Of a stretch of DNA of 64,000 bases, positions 56,689 through 64,000 are shown piece by piece (the stretch's first letter is position 1; every line of letters begins with the position of its first letter). Source of the stretch: Dryas octopetala (Eukaryota; Streptophyta; Magnoliopsida; Rosales; Rosaceae); assembly GCA_963921425.1 (NCBI GenBank), contig OY992832.1, positions 17,892,835-17,956,834 of the forward strand. Direction: 5' to 3'. Under the pieces are notes generated by a model. It was not told the DNA's origin and did no database searches. It worked only from the letters and a program-made list of their open reading frames with translations. Made by a program: the position numbers and the translations under genes.

Positions 56689-59118
56689 TCGATCGATCAA
56701 ATCGATCAGAATCATTGATTATCCATATCACAGCGGAAGTTTGACAAATGGGTTCCAATCAAATTCTCCTAAGGAGAAGTTGAAGGACATCAATTAATTA
56801 CCATATTAATAAATTTTAGGTACCTAGTACTAGGAAAGAGATAATGATCTACGGTATTTGATAACAAAAGGGAGAGGAAATATTGCAGGAGGGGACTATC
56901 TAATCACTTTGTTTAAACCCTGATGGAGGCAAAGTTAGATGGGTCTTTAATTTCTTCCTTGTAATATTCTTTTCCATATTGGAGAGAGAGATATGTGTCT
57001 GTTCTTTATGTCCATTTGTATGCTGATAATTAGTGAATCTAATTAAACCAACTTTTTGGTCACCTACTATAATTACTCAAAACTTGATGTCTGATCTGAT
57101 ATGTATGGATTCCTTGTCAAACTATATAGGTAGCTTGCTTTTGACCATCTTTAATACTTTAGTAACCTTTAAGCCCACACCTGCTTTCTCTTTGCAACTT
57201 GAGCTATTAAGCAGCAGCATGCTTGTTTTAATAAGCTGCTAATTAACTAACATGCAATAGTGGGTCCTTAATTTTTTTCTTTTTTAATCAACTTGAACTT
57301 TTCTATATATGCTGGAAATTTTTGTTCTTAACTATAAGCATAAATCAATCAGAAATACACATTTACTTGAAATACTCAACTGCAAAATATAAAGATGATC
57401 GAGTATGAATGGTGTAATGCCATCCATGTAAACAACTTAGGATTTGTTTTACAGGGCTTTTAGCAGTCTCAAAAACGCTTTTAGAGGTGAAAACTAGAAT
57501 TGTGTTTGGTTTTAGAAAAGATTAAAATATTTATGTGCTCCTGACAAAAGATGTTGGTGAACAAAAAGGATTCATATACATATTTATGTTATTTTGATTG
57601 ATCGAATATCACTCTGTAGCATGCTCTTACATACGTGTGCCGTGTACGTTATTCTATACAAGAATTTGACCCTGAGTCGTTGTTGAGAATCGACACACCA
57701 TCTCAGCATCAGGGTCTCTGTTTTTATCCTCATGGGGCAATATGGACGTATATTATGGCTTTCCAATTTCCATTGCAGGTTCAATTGAAAATGAAACTTG
57801 AATACTTTGATGAATAAAAATTGACAATACGATTAATTGTTAGATTAGCTAGCTAGCTAGGCATATGCTGCTTAGGGTTGAAGTATATGCTTAAATCTTG
57901 ATCACTATGTGAAGGCTAGCTACAGATGTTTTGACTGTTTTTCTCAATCTTTTTAGTGCAGCTTTCATGTAAGTAACAAGTATAATACTACAGTTCCATG
58001 GTGATACTGTGAGAATATGGAGTATCATCTCACATTAAAAAATTATATTATTGTGTAAATGCTTATAAGGATTATGTTTCTCTTTCTTTCTGCTATCAAT
58101 TAATTTTGAATTGGATGAATTGCTAGATTCATTTTTAATATTAGAGCACATGTTGTCCAATTAGAATAAGTTCATCTACGTATGTAACTTAACATGTATA
58201 ATTACATATTTAATCGTAAGTGTTAATTTATAGTTTAATAATATAAGATGTCATCAATGGTTTCAAACACATTTTACCTCCCCCATTATAACCAATGATT
58301 AATAGTGGTTGATGAATTACTGTCCCTAACTGTGACACTTAGCCAACACTAGGAGTCACTAGGCGTTTTTATTAGTCATTAAAAGTCGCCATCTTTATTC
58401 TTGACGATCGTGCAGAAGAATTTCGTCAACAGGAAACTGGGCCCCACAGTTGGTGGGGTCATATGCGACGTGTCCATGTGCTAGCTAGTCTTCCTTACTT
58501 TGATAGTAATTAGTAAATGTAAAAGTAATCATGGCTGTTTTGTTTGAGTCCCTTAATTAAAACGCGTTTTTAGGGCATAATTCAAATCATGTGCATACCA
58601 CGTGAGGTGTTGATTGATCTAAAATTCCCCCTAGCAAAGATGCCGAGGAAGCAAGCAAGCCAACAAAACATTGTCACCTGTCGGCAACCTATTTGATGCT
58701 CTGTTTGTGTGTCTCTTTTTTCTCTAAGAGACAAACCATCTGTCTCTCACCCAACATGCCATTATTTTCTATGTTTGGAAGGGAACAAAGTCTGTTTTTT
58801 TGACCCAATTGTACTACCTAGGGGGTATAGATTTCGCAAACCTAGCTACTCAATAAAAAAAAAAAGGGTTTCCGAAGTCAATGCCAATCCTTCAAAATTA
58901 TGTTTTTCACTATGGTGACAAAAATTCTTTTGTACTATAGTCAGTGTTGGTGCAAATCGTAAGTTGACTAGATTACACATGCAAGTACAGTCAATTGGTT
59001 ATAAAAGAAATTAAATTAAGCGACCATCTAACCTTCATTCCATTCCATCTATACTTATCCACGATATAAACTAATGTTTTTTAAATTGTTTGAAGACATT
59101 ATGTGTATAAAGAATTTT
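56689..59118. other. Intergenic region downstream of LBD1
   Basis: LBD1 3' UTR (to about 57010), then AT-rich spacer without a supportable gene. Short items are AGCTAGCTAGCTAG near 57849, a CCCCAC/GTGGGG stem near 58443-58459, and a CACGTG G-box near 58600. Confidence 0.55.
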
Positions 59119-60217
59119 CAATCATTTGTATGAGCTACTCATATATACAAAGTGTTTGTGGATAAATTCACATGAATTTAATGGATAAATCAAACGCTTA
59201 TACATGGCCTGACAAAGTTACGTGACACTCTGACTTTTCAACGATTGACCTGGTCAAAACTATCGTCCACCTCATCATTCCAGCTCAGCAAACACACGAT
59301 CTCGACCCCACCAATGATGCTCGGCGTATATCACATTGTCCGAGTTGAAGCTCAACCAATGATCTGTCCATTAAAACTCGGAGGATTGCCCTCGAAGGTC
59401 TTCGGCTCGGCTTGGTGTGCGTATCATCTTCCTGCTCCGACCAGTCAAAGTAATCACTTCACACTCAAGGGATTATAGATTGATACATCTTTTGGCTCGG
59501 CTTGGATACTCTAGTCCACCACTATTCTGGAAGGTTTAGATATTATTCTCACCTACACTCAAGTGGCTGTGACATGACACTCTATAAACCCTGACAACAC
59601 TAGCTTCAGATAGGACACTTTGGGTTGCCGACTATCACAAAGCCATGCTTGCATTCAATGCTACTTTGCTGGGTAGTTGTGCATGTTATTGTTCCAAACC
59701 TGTGACGTGGTCTCATCTCCATCGCTCATCCATATGCAGGTAAATATCTTGTTTACCTTTTCATTGCCTATATATACAACTTGATAGACACAAAGAAGAG
59801 GTTGACAACCCTAAATACTTACACAGCCTCTTGAGAGAATAACCCAAAATTTCTTACCTAGTTCTTTCTAATTCTCCCAAGTTCTTACCTTGTTCTTGCT
59901 TGCTCTTGCTTCCGTGCCTTCGTTTGTTCATCTCTGATTTAATCATCGGAGCGTAGTTAGCTAGTACTACACCGGTGCTACTTCTGTTGATTCTTGGTCA
60001 TGCAAGTAACATCCATCAAGACACATCATCAAGCCAGTTCATCCAAAACACTCCAAATCATTCACAAAGAAGATCAAACAAGAAGCTAAGTCCATTGTTT
60101 GAGGTTGTTGCATTAACATACCGATTTTTGCATCAACACAAAGTAAAACAACGTTGTGATGATTTAAATTCAAAGAGCTTTCAGTCATTTGAATGAGCTA
60201 CTCATATATACAAAGTA
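59119..60217. mobile_element. LTR-like block bounded by direct repeats
   Basis: A direct repeat of about 37 bp (core GAGCTACTCATATATACAAA) lies at 59119-59155 and again at 60179-60217. The DNA between is less AT-rich than its surroundings. It holds a TATATATA promoter-like site near 59770, then CT-rich leader-like sequence, then a CGGAGCGTAG phrase, which resembles a retrotransposon LTR (solo or partial). TG...CA ends and a 5-bp TSD are not clear, so the class is uncertain. GGCTCGGCTTGG occurs twice inside (59405 and 59492 areas). Confidence 0.4.
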
Positions 60218-60331
60218 AAATAACGCAGGCTAGTTTTAAGTTTAATTGGTGAAATGAGGAGACAATATTAATTTGGTTTAGACACTATTATAGTTAGAAG
60301 ACTTTATGTGTAATGAGTTATGCTATGTATT

Positions 60332-60747
60332 AATCACTCAATTTCTAATGACCATTTGGTCTAATGGATGCATTTCGTCTTTCTTATCTTTTGAGTTGTT
60401 CTGCCGGATCGGTCGCTCAAGACCTTTGGTCTCTATCCGGACCCGATGAAAAAAATGGGATCACTTCTTATGGACTCGTTGAGAATGATTCTGATCTAGT
60501 TCATGGCCTATTAGAAGTAGAAGGCGCTCCGGCGGGATCCTCACGGATAGAAAAAGATTGCAGTCAGTTTTATAATGATCGAGTGACATTGCTTCTTCGG
60601 CCCGAACCAAGGAATCCCTTAGATATGATGCAAAATGGATCTTGTTCTATCGTTGATCAGAGATTTCTATCGAAGTAGGTCATGAGTTTGAATCTCATAA
60701 CAACAGTCGATTAATAGAAGAAAAAAAAAATCACTCAATTTTTAATG
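60332..60747 (+). mobile_element. tRNA-derived SINE containing a plastid ycf2 insert
   Basis: Flanking duplication AATCACTCAATTT(C/T)TAATG at 60332-60350 and 60729-60747 brackets a body that starts ACCATTTGGTCTAATGG and ends in an A run (60721-60730). TGGTCTAATGG (60357-60367) fits the Pol III A box (TRGYNNARNGG). GTTTGAATC (60686-60694) fits the B box with one mismatch. The two boxes are pushed apart by about 306 bp of ycf2 sequence, which should disable the internal promoter. Confidence 0.75.
60364..60669 (+). pseudogene. ycf2: Nuclear copy of a plastid ycf2 fragment (NUPT)
   Basis: One open frame of about 102 codons reads as an internal piece of plastid Ycf2: [60 protein letters not shown] and SCSIVDQRF are family-exact by memory. 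A handful of residues differ (for example [13 protein letters not shown] and QFYND). Similarity stops after DQRF. It is far too short to be functional; plastid Ycf2 is over 2000 residues. The left junction shares ATGG between the SINE A box and ycf2, suggesting microhomology joining. Confidence 0.92.
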
Positions 60748-60851
60748 TTAGACATTTAGACCCTATCTGAAGGATTGACTTATGCCACATTGGGGATTTT
60801 TATGTACTTTTTGTGGGGGACATTACTTCCCCCATTGAGGGTCTCTAACTC

Positions 60852-61037
60852 GAGAAATTATTTTGTCTAACCGATACACTGTCACGTGGTGTAACCAATC
60901 TAACGTGTCATAATATGGGTGAATGTTATTAATACTATACCCTACTAATTAATATAAATATATCGTCCAATAATACTCTTACACGTTGAATTAGTTACAC
61001 TACGTAGTGGTGTATCGGTTACACCAAATAATTTTTC
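60852..61037. mobile_element. MULE-type MITE (186 bp) with 9-bp TSD
   Basis: A perfect 9-bp duplication CTCTAACTC (60843-60851, 61038-61046) flanks inverted ends. The left reads GAGAAATTATTTTGTCTAAC and the right, reverse-complemented, GAAAAATTATTTGGTGTAAC. The pairing continues through CGATACAC and AACGTGT. A 9-bp TSD is the Mutator signature. Confidence 0.85.
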
Positions 61038-61046
61038 CTCTAACTC

Positions 61047-63790
61047 CCGCTTTTATTTCCTTGTTCTGATATTTTTTTAGAGGAAAAAATTTGTTATTTT
61101 AAATTTGATGGATGTGTTGAGTAATGCAAGTGGGAATTAATAAAGCTACCCCTTATAAATTATAGTATGTTGGTCTTTTGGCTCAAGTGGCATAAGGTTG
61201 GGTGAGGAAAGTGGTAGATTCTAGATTAATTTAGATCTTGTGAATATGTTAAAGAAAAAAAAACATTACTATTATACTATATAGCTAGATATGACTTATG
61301 TAAGCTATATACTTGTATTGATATAGCGCATCATCAAATGTTATTGGTCAATATTATTAGATTTAATGGCACCAACTTAATCATAAAAGAACCATTACCA
61401 CTAGTGGGTTTAGATCGATCTACATCACTGCCCATTTCCCATAGTGGCATTAGGTTAAGCCTATTTGAAGAGGTCGCATATATTGCACCAAATTTGGTCG
61501 AAAAAGGGTCATCAGATGGGACATATTAGGAAAAAGCAATTCCCTCATTCCTTATCAACAGAAAAATATATAGAAGAATTATTAATTATATATCCAACAC
61601 ATTAATAAAGGACTAGAAAGAGTCAAAGTTTGTAGCAAGTCTTATCCATATGGTTTGAAAACAACCATAGCTTTAGTTAAACAACTGATATGTACTAAAG
61701 AGAATATGTTGTAATGGGAACTAAACTAAGACATTGGTTTTTACAATGTGCATGCATATGCAGAAAATCATGAAAAAGATCCCAAAATACGCTCCTTTTG
61801 ATTTTTATTCTCTTGCTTTTGGTCTCCTATATACCTTTTTAATTATGCTGCTTGTATATGCATGCATAGCCACTAACTAGCTCAGTTTGCAGCCATTTGA
61901 GCTTTCTTTTCTCACTTCAGGTAAGCTCGATCGTAAAGTAGAGAGCCTCTCGAGTCTCGATGTTATTGCAAAATATTTTGATTGCCTACATCGCACGTAC
62001 GTCTCTTGCTCGTCATGGCCTTCATCCATTTGGGGAATTGGTTGAAATCTGAGTCTACTATAGAGGCGGTTAATTAATTTATTTTCAATAAATAAAATAC
62101 GACCCTATAATGACACATTATTTGATTCATATAAATAAATTTAACAAATCTAGCATTATGAGGAGAAAACATGTTACTGTTTTAAGTCTTCTATGAAAAG
62201 GATTTTTCTTTCCTTTTAGATTAATGAGAAAAATCAACTTAGCAATTTATAGAAACTTTCTGTTGAATTCTACCATATATAAATGGTATGAGAAATTTCA
62301 AAGGGGTCAACTAGTCCAAGCAAAACTTCCATATGTATATATCATATACATGTCATTCCTTAGGTAATAGAAGTTGGAAAACTAATGGACATGACATTGA
62401 ATTTGACCCGATCTGGACTTTTCCATGAATTATTTAATTTCCCACATTAGCTGAAGTGATGCCTCATATATATAGATAGGGTTTGGGAGGAGAAAATTTT
62501 TTTGATTAGACTGATAACCAAATTTTTTTATCAGTACACTACTTTAAACCGACGTAATTCTTATTAGCTAGTATGGGATCAACACATCAAGATTAGTAGA
62601 GGATCTAAATCCCTACTTAATTAAGTACAATACTTTAATTGAATGCCAATTTTGCTTTGTGTGTACCGATAAAAAAATTTAAATAGAACATTATTCGTGT
62701 GTATTCATCTTTGATCAATATTGCTCAATATATAGTGTTTGATGGAGATTCGACCACTATTTGAAGAGATTTGGAGGCAATACTTGGTGATTATATTTTT
62801 GGACTCAAATATCTAAGGCTAAAATCTTTTATAGAAGCAAAAAATGGCTAGTTTCAAAAACTCTCCTGTTTCCCTATATCATTTATTGTAATTGAATTTA
62901 GAGACAAAAACGAAACACAAAAAAAGAGTTCAGAAATCAATTTCCTTTCCCAAACATGGCCCAAAAGAAAAATGGCCATTAAAGCTAAGGCCCAAAAGAA
63001 ACAAACAAGTTTTATGCTCAGTGGGCTTTCCAATATTGCTGTCTTGAGAGTCAATCATGAAGAAAGTACGTTAAGCTTTTATTTTGTTTGTGAAATGTGT
63101 TATCTTTCTCAAACCAAAAAAAACAAAACTATCTTTTTCTTTTCCTTACCTATTCCTAATTTCCAATTTCCAATAGTTAGTAATAGATAGGACAAAAAAC
63201 AATATATTTGGATATTTTCTTTTAAAACATGGAAAAGATTCGGCTATATTATAATATTTTCGAGTTTTCATATTTGAGTTTTTAATTTATAATATTTTTT
63301 AAGAATATGTGTATAATAAGTTCATTTTCTAAAAAATATATATATGTATTTTTTGTCCATTAAATGTGTATGAAAAACTAGAGAATTTTCAAGGATTCAA
63401 TCATTTCCAATATTACGTGATTTTACTAACTAGATTGGTTTTCTATGCAAATCTAATGAAGCCATTTACTTCATTGGCAGAGTTTCATGAAGTAACCCAA
63501 GAGGCTTCCAACTAGCATGGCTACAATTTAAAATACTTTGAAAACTTAGATCCCCAAACAAAGGGAACGATGCATGACAGATTTAAATGACAGAACTTGT
63601 CAAGAGAATTTTTTATGACATTTTATGGTTAAAATTTTGGATAGGCAGATGATTATTATGTTAAGAAATTATTTGTGTTGTTGATAAAAAAAAAAAAAAA
63701 AAAAAGTACTTTAAGTAGAAGCCTAAAATGAGAAAGAAAGATAAGCTCAAGTTCACCCAACCCAAAACTTAAGTTCCAGGACAAAAATCC
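61047..63790. other. AT-rich intergenic region
   Basis: No gene supported. A possible degraded SINE lies at about 61170-61262 (TTTTGGCTCAAGTGGCATAA start, A-rich end). A TATATACC box near 61830 followed by CTTCAG|GTAAGC near 61920 could mark an unannotated non-coding transcript, but nothing else supports it. Long A run at 63687-63705. Confidence 0.5.
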
Positions 63791-63805
63791 TACCGAACGC
63801 TCGGC

Positions 63806-64000
63806 GGTTCTTGCCGAGCACTCAACAGCAGTAGATCATGCAACCTGCATCGCAACCTCAACCCTCCATCTGCAACCTAAAACATGCATCTACAATTAAA
63901 ATATGTCATTTGCATCCTAAAAATATGTATCTGCAATTTAAAATCTACAAATGTAGATGAAGGATGCATCTATATCCGTCGAGCTCTCGGCAAGAGTACC
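63806..64000. mobile_element. Inverted-repeat element cut by, or ending at, the window edge
   Basis: The left end GGTTCTTGCCGAGCACTCAA matches the reverse complement of the window's last bases, GGTACTCTTGCCGAGAGCTC. Between them are four tandem units of about 20 bp (63866-63945) of the type CATCTGCAACCTAAAATATG. Just outside the left end GCTCGGC pairs with GCCGAGC (63799-63819). A TSD cannot be tested because the sequence stops here. Confidence 0.6.

Noticed and set aside
60364..60678. 104-codon open frame as a real gene
   Set aside because: It is a short internal piece of plastid ycf2 without its start or end; the open frame reflects recent transfer.
61830..61990. TATA box plus donor-like site as a MIRNA primary transcript
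   Set aside because: No known miRNA sequence and no hairpin seen downstream; left only as a remark in the spacer entry.

Overview
The window is nuclear DNA from a eudicot plant. It has intron-rich genes with GT-AG introns, plant-specific families (LBD, CBP60, a bifunctional FMN hydrolase/riboflavin kinase, plastid-targeted CARB), a chromodomain Ty3 retrotransposon, several MITE-like elements and a piece of plastid ycf2. Gene density and intron style suggest a small-genome rosid, possibly Rosaceae; that last step is a guess.

Layout. 1-2222: tandem satellite with a higher-order period. 2223-4857: intergenic, with an inverted-repeat element and a nearly perfect 101-bp duplication. 4858-7917 (-): FHY/FMN. 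8782-8853 (+): tRNA-Asp(GUC), lying between the divergent FHY and APC4 promoters. 9114-17338 (+): APC4, 19 exons, with a 1016-bp hAT-like element in intron 13. 17690-18622: a DUF936 gene scrap and a long foldback. 18670-24657: a Reina-type Ty3 element whose two flanks are copies of the same ~380 bp. 25115-29195 (-): CBP60B-like. 31422-34149 (-): RRP17/NOL12-like. 35951-37113: two Harbinger-like MITEs. 37660-41436 (+): sphingosine kinase. 42778-47504 (+): CARB. 47505-55066: long AT-rich spacer with a (GA)61 microsatellite. 55233-56688 (+): LBD1-like. 56689-64000: gene-free and rich in elements, including an LTR-like block, a SINE carrying a plastid ycf2 fragment, a 9-bp-TSD MITE and an element cut by the window end.

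The genes are ordinary conserved housekeeping or regulatory loci with no operon-like link. They cover flavin metabolism, the cell-cycle ubiquitin ligase, calmodulin-regulated transcription, rRNA processing, sphingolipid signalling, arginine/pyrimidine precursor synthesis and organ-boundary-type transcription. All seven reconstructed CDSs stay in frame across every junction I placed, and their lengths are close to those I recall for the Arabidopsis proteins. I see no new enzymatic or defence system. The most unusual items are structural: the ycf2 fragment inside a SINE, the duplicated flanks of the retrotransposon, the long foldback at 18.1-18.6 kb, the higher-order satellite, and an as-1-like double TGACG element just above the LBD1 TATA box.
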